Source of the DNA: a virus
Strand: one strand, 5' to 3'
Length of the DNA stretch: 20,843 nucleotides
IMG/VR virus record: IMGVR_UViG_3300044732_002913
Location: 1 to 20,843 of that record
How positions within the stretch are numbered: position 1 is the first letter of the stretch; the number at the start of each line of letters is the position of its first letter. A program made the translations under genes and the position numbers. The notes beneath the pieces were generated by a model. The model saw only the letters and a list, made by a program, of their open reading frames with translations. It searched no databases and was not told the DNA's origin. Below are positions 5,256 to 13,244 of the stretch, piece after piece.

Positions 5256-5702
5256 TTAAACTTCCACGTTAATCTTTCTTGGTTTCGCCACTTCACTCCT
5301 TGTGGCACTAACATAGAGAACGCCATGATCTAGTTTTGCGGATACTGTTTGTGCATCCAAGAACTCAGGGAAGCTTTCAGAAGTATAGAACTTCAAGCTG
5401 TCCTGTTCCGCGCTAATGTGCAACACGCCATTGTCTATTGACACGTTAATATTTTCGCGCTTGAATCTTGGTAATTCGATATCAAAACCAAACTTATCCT
5501 GATTGGTTTCGTCCTGCTTCCACTTATTCGCCAATTTAGAACTGAACGATGGGCTTGTCACCGCATCGAAATCATCCCAAATACCAGACCACTTTGTTGA
5601 CCATATATCAAGTATCTTAAACGGATCGTAAGCAGTGTTAATACTTCCGATTGTATAATTGGGTAAGTTTACTATTTTTTTAGGTACTAATGTAATATTC
5701 AT
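5256..5702 (-). CDS. small heat-shock protein (Hsp20, alpha-crystallin family), 148 aa
   Basis: An ATP-independent holdase-type chaperone. A variable, Trp-rich N-terminus (1-65) is followed by the alpha-crystallin domain (about 68-134) with IELPRFKRENINVSI, GVLHISAE and the hallmark G-x-L near HGVLYVSA (126-133). It ends in the C-terminal I-x-V motif (INVEV, 144-148) used for oligomer contacts. Length is normal for the family. Hsp20 proteins are known from T4-like cyanophages and other large phages, where they may protect host or virion proteins. The gene is monocistronic on the minus strand, tail to tail with the zinc-knuckle gene. Its leader has CTGTAAC 15 bases before the ATG and no Shine-Dalgarno sequence. 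Confidence 0.85.
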   Translation of the reverse strand: MNITLVPKKIVNLPNYTIGSINTAYDPFKILDIWSTKWSGIWDDFDAVTSPSFSSKLANKWKQDETNQDKFGFDIELPRFKRENINVSIDNGVLHISAEQDSLKFYTSESFPEFLDAQTVSAKLDHGVLYVSATRSEVAKPRKINVEV

Positions 5703-5779
5703 ATATTTGTATTGTTATTGTTACAGTATTGAGACAAAACTTTTGTTGGAATGTTCAATAAATATTTGTAATATATTAT

Positions 5780-6457
5780 GTGAAAGAGTATGAGTATCTA
5801 ATTGTTTCGGATTTGCACCTCACCAGCTTGGTTTGTCAGCACGAGAAATTCGAAAAGGTAATTAAAAGCGTCCCGGCCAAAAACATAGTATTAAACGGCG
5901 ACGTAATAGATGTTAATCATACAAAAAAATTGAGCAAAAAAGATTGGCACTTAATGTCAAGCTTGCGTAAGCTAACGAAAAACAGTAACTGTTATTGGAA
6001 CGCCGGGAATCATGATGAGGACGTTTCAAAAACTCTTTCAGAATTTATAGGCTATGATCACTCAAGAGAGGTTCGCTGTACAATTGATGATAATAAAATC
6101 ATTGTAACTCATGGTGACCAATTTGACAGTTTTATTGGCGACCATCCTGTACTGACAACAGTGGCCGCTGGAATATATTACTGGCTACAAGCAATAGACC
6201 CAAAAGAACAGCGCGTTCCAAGGTTTTTTAAAAAACGTAGTAAAAATTGGGTGCAAGCCGCAAGCAGAGTTAGGCAAAATGCGGTCAAGTGGGCAAAGGC
6301 CCAAAATTATAATTCAATTATTTGTTCTCATGTACATCACAGCGAATTTTCAACTGTTGAAAATATCAATTATGCTAATACTGGCTGTTTTACTTATGCA
6401 GAATGTTCTTATGTGACAATAGATAAATTTGGTAAGATTGTCGTACATAAAGTGTAA
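5780..6457 (+). CDS. calcineurin-like metallophosphoesterase, 225 aa
   Basis: Carries the metal-binding motifs of the family in order: D11-x-H13 (SDLHL), GDVID (40-44), GNHDE (76-80), THGD (110-113) and SHVHH (183-187). The last replaces the usual GHTH. This fits a two-metal phosphoesterase of the LpxH/MPP type acting on nucleotides, nucleic acids or other phosphoesters; the substrate is not readable. The start is GTG at 5780, since the nearby ATGs go out of frame at once. TGTAAT lies seven bases before it and there is no Shine-Dalgarno sequence. Monocistronic in appearance, between the heat-shock and PhoH genes. Phage enzymes of this class are implicated in nucleotide or DNA-end metabolism; here that is inference. 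Confidence 0.85.
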   Translation: MKEYEYLIVSDLHLTSLVCQHEKFEKVIKSVPAKNIVLNGDVIDVNHTKKLSKKDWHLMSSLRKLTKNSNCYWNAGNHDEDVSKTLSEFIGYDHSREVRCTIDDNKIIVTHGDQFDSFIGDHPVLTTVAAGIYYWLQAIDPKEQRVPRFFKKRSKNWVQAASRVRQNAVKWAKAQNYNSIICSHVHHSEFSTVENINYANTGCFTYAECSYVTIDKFGKIVVHKV

Positions 6458-6545
6458 TATATACCGTAGTGAATATTTCGGCCTCCCACAGTTCGGGAAT
6501 AGATTTTAAAAGTGGCCATAACTGTCTCCAGACCTCTCCCCCAGA

Positions 6546-6571
6546 AGTTAAATTCATGTGTTAATTTAACT
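6546..6571. repeat. perfect 9-bp inverted repeat before the PhoH gene
   Basis: AGTTAAATT, 8-base loop (CATGTGTT), AATTTAACT, then TATTTAATTTTTT and the ATG at 6584. It could be an operator, or an AT-rich terminator for the phosphoesterase gene because a T-rich run follows. The loop resembles the TATGTGTAA motif with one extra base. Confidence 0.6.
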
Positions 6572-6583
6572 ATTTAATTTTTT

Positions 6584-7324
6584 ATGAAAAACAAAACAGA
6601 TAAACCCAAAAAGGACACTTCTCCATATGTTGACAAAAAAAGAACAAAAGTCAGCATTGATTTAAGTTTAAGAGAATTACCTTGGACGGAAAAACAAAAC
6701 AAGTTTTTTGAATTAGCAAATAATAAAAATACCAAAGTCATTATAATCAAAGGTGTTGCTGGCACATCAAAAACATTATTAGCAACATACATGGCGCTAA
6801 AGAAAATAAAAGAAAAGAAGATATCTGAAATTTATTACAGCCGAGTACCAGTAGAAAGCTCTGTTCACGGCATAGGATACATAAAGGGAACATCCGAAGA
6901 AAAAATGTCCCCATATGTACAACCATTAACCGATAAGTTAAATGAACTATTACCAGAACCACAAGTAAGGGCACTTATGAGTGATAATCGTGTTATTGGT
7001 TTACCATTAGGATTCCTACGTGGATTAAACATCTCAAACGCCGCGTTCATTATGGACGAGGCGCAAAATTGTCGCGTGGAAGACTTCCTATTAGTAATGA
7101 GCCGTATGGCCAATTTCTCAAACTTGTACATCCTCGGAGATGATCAACAATCAGATATTAAAAACAGTGGTTTTAATCGTGTTTATAATCTGTTTGATAA
7201 TGACACCGCAAAAGAACATGGTATTCATACTTTCCAATTCGGAAAGGAAGATATCGTGAGATCCGAGATCTTGTCTTACGTCATCGAAAGCTTCGAGAGC
7301 ATAAGACAGACGAATAAAAACTAA
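6584..7324 (+). CDS. PhoH-family ATPase, 246 aa
   Basis: A P-loop NTPase of the PhoH group. Walker A is GVAGTSKT (57-64) and Walker B is IMDEAQN (156-162); between them is the family region with YYSRVPVE and GYIKGTSEEKMSPY (about 84-111). PhoH2-type relatives combine RNA helicase and RNase activity, and phoH is a common marker gene in marine and freshwater phages. No PIN nuclease domain is present, so this is the ATPase-only form. The leader is AT-rich without a Shine-Dalgarno sequence. The stop overlaps the stop of the opposite metalloprotein gene by three to four bases. Confidence 0.9.
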   Translation: MKNKTDKPKKDTSPYVDKKRTKVSIDLSLRELPWTEKQNKFFELANNKNTKVIIIKGVAGTSKTLLATYMALKKIKEKKISEIYYSRVPVESSVHGIGYIKGTSEEKMSPYVQPLTDKLNELLPEPQVRALMSDNRVIGLPLGFLRGLNISNAAFIMDEAQNCRVEDFLLVMSRMANFSNLYILGDDQQSDIKNSGFNRVYNLFDNDTAKEHGIHTFQFGKEDIVRSEILSYVIESFESIRQTNKN

Positions 7325-7917
7325 TTCTGGTAGAATTGAATAATAGATTCAGGTATTTCTAAATAGTTCAAATGCGATTTTAATAGAACATTTGGGCACT
7401 GATTAGCTATTGTTTTGTACCTAGTGCGAGGCATGGGCCAAATGTTATTTTTATATAAATAAGCATATTTATACAGAATCGCGTTAGCATACTGAGCATA
7501 CTCCTTATGACAGAATAGATTATTATCCTTTATTATTTTAATAGCTCGGCGTTCGCAATCTCTTTCAAGAGCCAAAAGAATTAGAATTTCTTCTTTGAAC
7601 TTTTTGGGCTTACTAATTATATCATCAAATGCAAAGTTCTGATTTTCAAACTTTTGCCAAATTTTGCTATTAGTAGTCCATTGTAAGAAATGGCAATACT
7701 CATGTATTAATACTCCAAACCATTCTTTTTCTGTTTTGTCGCCAGTTGCTACCTTGATTACAGGGTCGCCTTCATTATTAAAGTAAAATATCCCATCGCA
7801 TTTGCTAACGCCAGCACAATACTTACCTTTTTGTAAAAAAATCTTACCATCATTTTCAGACAAGTCGCTTTCTATTGTCTTGTAAATGTCCGAATTAATT
7901 AAGGAAGACATTAACAT
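7321..7917 (-). CDS. HExxH zinc metalloprotein (putative peptidase), 198 aa
   Basis: Carries IHEYCHFLQW with the zinc-binding, catalytic HExxH at 72-76. A helix with candidate third ligands E118 or E122 (LERDCERRA) lies about 45 residues on, as in gluzincin-type metallopeptidases. No signal peptide or membrane segment, so it acts in the cytoplasm or in the virion. I start at ATG 7917, since a TTG at 7929 would read through the TGTGTAAT motif that probably drives the gene. The last third is basic and aromatic. It could cleave a host or virion protein, or be a non-peptidase zinc protein. I know of no named phage family that fits. Its end is interlocked with the PhoH stop. Confidence 0.7.
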   Translation of the reverse strand: MLMSSLINSDIYKTIESDLSENDGKIFLQKGKYCAGVSKCDGIFYFNNEGDPVIKVATGDKTEKEWFGVLIHEYCHFLQWTTNSKIWQKFENQNFAFDDIISKPKKFKEEILILLALERDCERRAIKIIKDNNLFCHKEYAQYANAILYKYAYLYKNNIWPMPRTRYKTIANQCPNVLLKSHLNYLEIPESIIQFYQN

Positions 7918-7970
7918 AATATTACACAAGCGACAGTGTAAAAACGTTAGTTAAAGAGATTTTAGAATTT

Positions 7971-7982
7971 TATGTGTAATTA
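7971..7982 (+). promoter_or_regulatory. candidate phage promoter motif, copy 2
   Basis: TATGTGTAATTA, identical to 1753-1764, 15 bases before the ATG at 7998. It stands at the head of the long rightward gene series. Confidence 0.5.
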
Positions 7983-7997
7983 TTTAATAATAAGTGT

Positions 7998-8534
7998 ATG
8001 AAATATTTTTGTCCGTCATGCGGAAAACCTACCGTATATAATTTAAACATTCCAAAGTTTTGTTCGGAATGCGGTGTAAGTTTTGCGCCTAATAAAACAG
8101 CAGTCGCTTCTAATTTAAAAAAACTTTTTCCATCGCAAACTTTTGCACCAGCTGAAGCCAAGCCCCTGAGTGCTGAACAGAATGAGCGCATAAACGCCAC
8201 TATTAAAAAAATGGCGCCAAAATATGAGGCTAGTATATCATTTGAAAATACTACAACCAGTCAACCAACCGAAGATCAGGATATTGAATATATTGATAGT
8301 GAAGATTTTGATGCAAGCAAGTTTAAATCAATTAAGCCGCAATTTAAAGTAGAGGCAAGAAGAAGTGATGGAGTGTCTTTTGAAAATTTGGTAACAAATG
8401 GTTATGTTAATAACTATAAGTCATCAGACTCGTCCTTGGATAATAATATTATTACAAACAATAGATCGGCTGATGATATATTGAATGAATTCCAAAGAGA
8501 AGCTGGAACTTCGCGTGGCGCTAGCCAAGACTAG
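7998..8534 (+). CDS. zinc-ribbon protein of unknown function, 178 aa
   Basis: The N-terminus is a compact zinc ribbon: C5-x2-C8 (FCPSCGK) and C22-x2-C25 (FCSECGV). The remainder is low in hydrophobic residues, acidic and Asn/Ser-rich, and probably largely disordered, with a short helix at the end (DDILNEFQREAG). Such an arrangement suits a transcription-associated or adaptor protein. It is the first gene after the TATGTGTAATTA motif and lies 21 bases upstream of the sigma factor, so a role with it in late transcription is plausible but unproven. Confidence 0.7.
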   Translation: MKYFCPSCGKPTVYNLNIPKFCSECGVSFAPNKTAVASNLKKLFPSQTFAPAEAKPLSAEQNERINATIKKMAPKYEASISFENTTTSQPTEDQDIEYIDSEDFDASKFKSIKPQFKVEARRSDGVSFENLVTNGYVNNYKSSDSSLDNNIITNNRSADDILNEFQREAGTSRGASQD

Positions 8535-8555
8535 TAAAATATAAAATTATATATT

Positions 8556-9248
8556 ATGTCTACAACGCCTTCTTTCGAGGATAGTATTGCAATTATTGAT
8601 GAAGAAATTAATAAACGTAAGGTTCGCTGGCATTTAACTGCCATTGCTTGGATGGATTTTCAAGATGTCGCGCAAAGACTCAGGATTCATATTTATAAAA
8701 AATGGAACAAATGGGATACGGTTAGGCCATTGAGGCCGTGGTTAAATCAGGTAATCAACCATCAGATTACCAATATGTTAAGAAATCATTATTCAAATTT
8801 TTCACGCCCATGTTTAAAGTGCCCATATAACACCGGAGATCACGGCTGCTCAGTATATACCACACAGAATAATTCTTGTTTATCCTATTCCAAATGGGAG
8901 AAAACAAAAAAGAATGCTTATGATATAAAGTTCCCAGTAAGCATACATACTCCAAATACACAGAATCCAGAGACTAATCTAGAATCTCTCATAGAAAGTA
9001 AGGAGTCTTATTTAGATATAGAAAATATTCTACCAGCATTCAATGATATGATGAAAAAGAATTTATCTAATATAGAATGGAAAGTATATGATTTAGTATT
9101 CTTACAGAACTTAGAAGATTCGGATGTTGCTAAAAAAATGGGATATAAACTAAGTTATAAAGATGGCAGACCTGCTTATAGACAGATAAGCAAAATTAAA
9201 TCTAAAATTTTACAAAAAGCAAGAGAACTTGTTAAGGAGTTGTTATGA
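8556..9248 (+). CDS. phage sigma factor with a zinc-finger-like linker, 230 aa
   Basis: Resembles the sigma-70/ECF class. Region 2 lies at about 20-80, with DFQDVAQRLRIHIYKKW and RPWLNQVINHQITNMLRNHY matching the core-binding and -10-reading helices. Region 4 lies at about 165-228, with IEWKVYDLVF, LEDSDVAKKMGY and RQISKIKSKILQKARE as a helix-turn-helix. Between them lies an unusual four-cysteine block, C86-x2-C89-x8-C98-x9-C108, likely binding zinc. Phage sigma factors redirect host polymerase to middle or late genes, and location just before packaging and head genes fits that. No Shine-Dalgarno sequence; leader TATAAAATTATATATT. Its stop overlaps the next start as ATGA. Confidence 0.8.
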   Translation: MSTTPSFEDSIAIIDEEINKRKVRWHLTAIAWMDFQDVAQRLRIHIYKKWNKWDTVRPLRPWLNQVINHQITNMLRNHYSNFSRPCLKCPYNTGDHGCSVYTTQNNSCLSYSKWEKTKKNAYDIKFPVSIHTPNTQNPETNLESLIESKESYLDIENILPAFNDMMKKNLSNIEWKVYDLVFLQNLEDSDVAKKMGYKLSYKDGRPAYRQISKIKSKILQKARELVKELL

Positions 9249-10363
9249 GTACAGAAATAGAAGACGCCGATCTTTCTTCAGAACAGAAACAAAGAATAAA
9301 AGATTTGGTTGCAAAAAATCCAGACGCAACGATCACTGAAATAACTGCCTATGCGTATGAAGATGATTCTATAGATAGCAGGAGCAAAGAGGGTCGTAAC
9401 GTAAAGAAATTCTTACTTGATAATAAAATTAATTACAAGAATAAGTCGGTTACACAAAGAGAGAGGGTTTCTCTAACTGAAGAGCAGAAAGAGTTTATAA
9501 AAAATAATTATAAAAATCAGCATTATGTGGAGCTGGCAAAAACATTGTTCGCTAATGACAAATTAACGCATGTAACTCTTGAATGCAGGGAGGTTAATTC
9601 TTATATACAGTCTTTGCAAAAAGATGATCCAGAGCATCTGGAAACTATTAATTACAATCCAGAAAGAGACGCGCAAACTCCAGTTGGCTCTTACTTTCCT
9701 CCCAGAAGACAAGATCAGGTTTTATTTAGAATAAACAAGTACTTGAATCTCGGCTGGTCATTAGATGCCATGAAGGCATCCCAGTTAAAACAGGTTGATA
9801 CCTTGCAAAGATATCTAAATACTTTTAGTTTTTGCTACCAAATTAATACATATAAAGTATCTGGAGACAGACAACTATTTGAAGATGCTTTTATAAGATA
9901 TACGTATGATAAAGAAGACTTAAGTCAGGAAGAGCTTGACCAATTTATCGTACTATGCACAGAAGCGGTTACTGCGGCAAGTGTTTTACAGCAAGTTGAA
10001 GAATTGCGTGAAATGTTGAGAAATAGTAGTGGCGATGGAGAAGGCAGGAATATAAAAATGCAACTTAATGATGCTATCAATAATTTACATACCGAGTATA
10101 ATCAATGTAGATCCCGTCAGCAAAAATTGTATAAATCACTTGTAGACGATAGGTCTAAACGCCTACAGCAACGCAAAGATGAGAATGCTAGCATTTTAAA
10201 CTTGGTTCAGGCGTGGAAAGACGAGGAGAGAAGAAAGGGCATTCTGACCTTGGCCACAGCACAGAAAGAAAACTTAAAGCAGGAGGCCGCTAGATTGTCA
10301 TCAATGGACGAATTAAAAGCAGTAATTCGTGGTATAGATATAAATGACATGGTAAACGGCTAA
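9245..10363 (+). CDS. unrecognised helical protein upstream of the terminase, 372 aa
   Basis: Acidic and predominantly helical. Residues 1-75 contain what may be two short helix-turn-helix-like segments (SSEQKQRIKDLVAKNPDATI; LTEEQKEFIKNNYKNQHYVE). Residues 150-240 are a mixed region and 245-365 a long charged coiled coil. It is translated from an ATGA overlap with the sigma factor and has a true Shine-Dalgarno sequence (AAGGAG at 9234-9239, five bases before ATG). DNA-binding N-terminus plus coiled coil, two genes before the large terminase subunit, would suit a small terminase subunit or a packaging/transcription cofactor. This is inference; no family is recognised. Confidence 0.7.
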   Translation: MSTEIEDADLSSEQKQRIKDLVAKNPDATITEITAYAYEDDSIDSRSKEGRNVKKFLLDNKINYKNKSVTQRERVSLTEEQKEFIKNNYKNQHYVELAKTLFANDKLTHVTLECREVNSYIQSLQKDDPEHLETINYNPERDAQTPVGSYFPPRRQDQVLFRINKYLNLGWSLDAMKASQLKQVDTLQRYLNTFSFCYQINTYKVSGDRQLFEDAFIRYTYDKEDLSQEELDQFIVLCTEAVTAASVLQQVEELREMLRNSSGDGEGRNIKMQLNDAINNLHTEYNQCRSRQQKLYKSLVDDRSKRLQQRKDENASILNLVQAWKDEERRKGILTLATAQKENLKQEAARLSSMDELKAVIRGIDINDMVNG

Positions 10364-10370
10364 ATTTATT

Positions 10371-11309
10371 ATGAGTAAGTATTCTAAATATTTGCAATGT
10401 AAAGTTTGCAATAAAAATTTTGAAAATGCAGATGGTATTCTTAAGCACGTAAAAGTACACAAGATTACTGCCAAAAAATACTTCATGCAGTATTATCCAA
10501 AATCTGATTTACTAAACGCGGAGCTGATAGAATATAAATCATTCGAGCAGTACTATTTAAATGACTTTATAAATAAAAGAAACTTAAAAAAATGGTTAGG
10601 TGAATTAGATTCCACTTCTGCTTGTAACTATTTAGTATCTAAATTATCAGATTACTGTACACTCAAGGGATTAACCTCCATTCCAAGTCAGTCCCAAATA
10701 AAAACAATAGCGTGTTTACCGTCAATAGAAATATTCAATAGTTTTTGTGGAAAGTCTTTTTGCGAATTGGCGGAATCATTAAAATTAAAATGCAATTTTA
10801 ATTATAAAAGAAAACATACTCCAAAAGATATAAATAACATCGGATTTAATCAAATGGTTATAGACACTAGAGAGCAAAAGCCGTTGAAATTTGATAACTT
10901 GAATATCATTTCTTCTAAATTAGAATGTGGTGATTATGCTGTAACTAAAGATGCCAATTTAGTTATCGAAAGAAAGAGTATGGGTGACTTTTTCTCTACA
11001 TTGAGTGGTGGTATAGAAAGGTTTGAAAGAGAAATTGAAAGGGCAGAAAAACTTGGAATATATATAGTTGTCATGGTCGAGTCACCGATAAATACAGTGC
11101 TGTTTTGTAAAAGAACTTTTGGTGCCTGTAGTGGAGATTATATAATGCATCACATGCGAAAAATATGTAGACAGTTTAGCAATGTTCAATTTGTTTTTTG
11201 TGATAGTAAATTAGATTTGACAAAAAAAGTATTATATGTCTTAGATATGAAAGACGAAGCAAAGACAACCGATCTGCAATATCTATTTGATAACGAGGTA
11301 AAATTATGA
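10371..11309 (+). CDS. C2H2 zinc finger-ERCC4 nuclease fusion, 312 aa
   Basis: A classic C2H2 finger opens the protein: C10-x2-C13-x12-H26-x3-H30. A middle region (35-155) is basic and helical. The C-terminal half is an ERCC4/XPF/Mus81-type nuclease domain with D165-T-R167-E168, G187-D188-Y189 and I199-E200-R201-K202 followed by D206, the acidic and ERKxxxD metal site of that family. These enzymes cut branched or flapped DNA; the finger may target it to DNA. It overlaps the terminase start by four bases, so it is probably made with it and could resolve branches during packaging, as T4 endonuclease VII does. No XPF-type helicase or HhH2 domain is seen. Confidence 0.8.
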   Translation: MSKYSKYLQCKVCNKNFENADGILKHVKVHKITAKKYFMQYYPKSDLLNAELIEYKSFEQYYLNDFINKRNLKKWLGELDSTSACNYLVSKLSDYCTLKGLTSIPSQSQIKTIACLPSIEIFNSFCGKSFCELAESLKLKCNFNYKRKHTPKDINNIGFNQMVIDTREQKPLKFDNLNIISSKLECGDYAVTKDANLVIERKSMGDFFSTLSGGIERFEREIERAEKLGIYIVVMVESPINTVLFCKRTFGACSGDYIMHHMRKICRQFSNVQFVFCDSKLDLTKKVLYVLDMKDEAKTTDLQYLFDNEVKL

Positions 11310-13207
11310 GTTTAATAGCAGGCGCACAACGAAGCAAGGGCACGGAAGATGTAAATGAAGAGCTTTTGAAGCTCACTGGCGAACTTAGCGACGAAGAGGC
11401 TAGACGTTCGTTGGCAAAGTTTCTTCGTCATAATATTGGCTTTACTACGGAACTAGCCCTTGGTATTACTTTAGAGTTGTATCAAGAGTTGACTATAAAA
11501 TCATTTTTTCATCGTAATTATTGCATGTTGGTTTGGGGGCGTGGTTGTGCAAAGAGCTTTAGTGCAGCTGTTTACTGTGTATTAAAGTGCATATTTGAGC
11601 CGGGTACTAAAATACTAATAGCTTCAATTAACTTTCGTACAAGCCGTAGATTGTTTAATGAAATTGAAAAGTTTTTAGCAAGTCCGGACGCGGCCTTAGC
11701 AAGGCAGTGCTTTGGCGACAAGATGAAAAGAAATGACCAATACGAATGGCTTATTAACGGTGGCAGTATCACCGCCATTCCTCTAACTGGTGAAAAAATC
11801 CGTGGTATTCGCGCCAACGTTCTTATTCTCGACGAGTTCTTGCTTTTGCCTCCGGATATTATTGATAACGTTCTAATGCCGTTCTTAAGTTCTCCTAGAG
11901 ATGTTAGCGAAAGAATTAGAACCAGAAGACTGGAAGAGGAATTAATTAAAAAGGGATTGTTGCATCCAGATAATAGACAGATTTTTGAAAACACTTCACA
12001 AATGATAGCATTGAGTTCTGCTAGTTATACTTTTGAGCATTTGTTTAGAGTGCATCAACAGTGGGCGCACTTAATTGAGCATCCAGAAGAGCAGGAAGCA
12101 AAGGAGGGGGAACTTCCCGGTACGTATTTCATATCCCAATTAGGATATGAAGCATTGCCTTCTCACATGGTTGATCAGGCGGCAATCCAGTTGGCGAAAA
12201 ATGGTGGAAGTTCGCATAACTCTTTCCTTAGAGAGTATGCTGCAAGATTTATTGATGGTGGAGATAGTTATTTCTCACCTAAAAAAATGCATTCATGTAC
12301 CATACCTGATGGGGAATATCCAACCACCAAGGTTGTTGGCGATCCTGATAAAAAATATATATTAGCAATTGACCCAAATTTTTCATCCTCTCGTAGCTCT
12401 GACTATTTTGCTATGAGCATTATTGAGCTTGATGAAGAAAAGAAACAGGGCATATTGGTACATGGCTACCAAGCCGCTGGAAGTTCTCTACAGGATCACA
12501 TTAAGTATCTATATTACGTGTTTAAGAATTTTAATATTGTGTTCATGATTATTGACCATGCAGGTGCGGATACTTTTATAGATGCGGTTAATAATTCTCA
12601 ATATTTTAAAGATTTAAATAGATCAATTAAGTTTATAGACTTTGATTCGGATGCGGAGAATGAGGATTATAGCAAGATGTTAAAAGAAGCTGGAAGGCAA
12701 TATAATAGAGATATTGGCGCTATTTGCGTAAAGCAATATTTCACATCTGCATTCTTGGGTAGGGCGAATTCTTATTTACAAACCTGTATTGACCATAAGA
12801 AGATCTGGTTCGCATCTAGGGCAAGTAACCATCCAGATATTTTAGAGAATATATTTACTATGAACTTACCTATGGACTGTATTTATCCAAGGGGTATAGG
12901 AGATCGTGCAGACAACGAGTACGAAACTAAAAAATTAACAGTTAGAGAGTTTATAGAACAGCAGGATTTTATAATAAAAGATACTAAAGATCAATGTGCA
13001 AACGTTGAGGTGACCACTACATCAAGAGGAACTCAAAGTTTTGATCTGCCGTCTCATTTAAGAAAATCAACTAGCGTAAATCGCGCAAGAAAAGATAATT
13101 ATACAACATTGATGTTAGGAAACTGGGCAGTAAAATGTTATTTTGATGTAATATCTCCAGATAATAATAAGAAAAAAAACACAGAATTTGTTGCAGTGCT
13201 GATTTAA
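11306..13207 (+). CDS. terL: terminase large subunit (DNA-packaging ATPase/nuclease), 633 aa
   Basis: Motor protein that pumps DNA into the prohead and cuts it. ATPase part: Walker A GRGCAKS (78-84, preceded by VW) and Walker B VLILDE (172-177). Nuclease part: an RNase H-like fold starting at ILAIDPNF with D356, then FMIIDHAGADTF about 60 residues later, giving the acidic metal ligands. Length and order are those of the family. The start at 11306 is confirmed by GAGGT at 11295-11299, six bases upstream, and by the ATGA overlap with the nuclease gene. The unusual Walker A (Gly-Arg-Gly-Cys-Ala-Lys-Ser) is within the range of phage terminases. Confidence 0.92.
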   Translation: MSLIAGAQRSKGTEDVNEELLKLTGELSDEEARRSLAKFLRHNIGFTTELALGITLELYQELTIKSFFHRNYCMLVWGRGCAKSFSAAVYCVLKCIFEPGTKILIASINFRTSRRLFNEIEKFLASPDAALARQCFGDKMKRNDQYEWLINGGSITAIPLTGEKIRGIRANVLILDEFLLLPPDIIDNVLMPFLSSPRDVSERIRTRRLEEELIKKGLLHPDNRQIFENTSQMIALSSASYTFEHLFRVHQQWAHLIEHPEEQEAKEGELPGTYFISQLGYEALPSHMVDQAAIQLAKNGGSSHNSFLREYAARFIDGGDSYFSPKKMHSCTIPDGEYPTTKVVGDPDKKYILAIDPNFSSSRSSDYFAMSIIELDEEKKQGILVHGYQAAGSSLQDHIKYLYYVFKNFNIVFMIIDHAGADTFIDAVNNSQYFKDLNRSIKFIDFDSDAENEDYSKMLKEAGRQYNRDIGAICVKQYFTSAFLGRANSYLQTCIDHKKIWFASRASNHPDILENIFTMNLPMDCIYPRGIGDRADNEYETKKLTVREFIEQQDFIIKDTKDQCANVEVTTTSRGTQSFDLPSHLRKSTSVNRARKDNYTTLMLGNWAVKCYFDVISPDNNKKKNTEFVAVLI

Positions 13208-13214
13208 AACAGAT

Positions 13215-13224
13215 TTCGGTGTAA
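13215..13224 (+). promoter_or_regulatory. candidate phage promoter motif before the portal gene
   Basis: TTCGGTGTAA, identical to 20791-20800. It sits in the 37-base gap between terminase and portal, 20 bases before the ATG. The gap also holds TTTATAAT at 13231-13238. Confidence 0.45.
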
Positions 13225-13244
13225 TTAGTGTTTATAATTAATGT

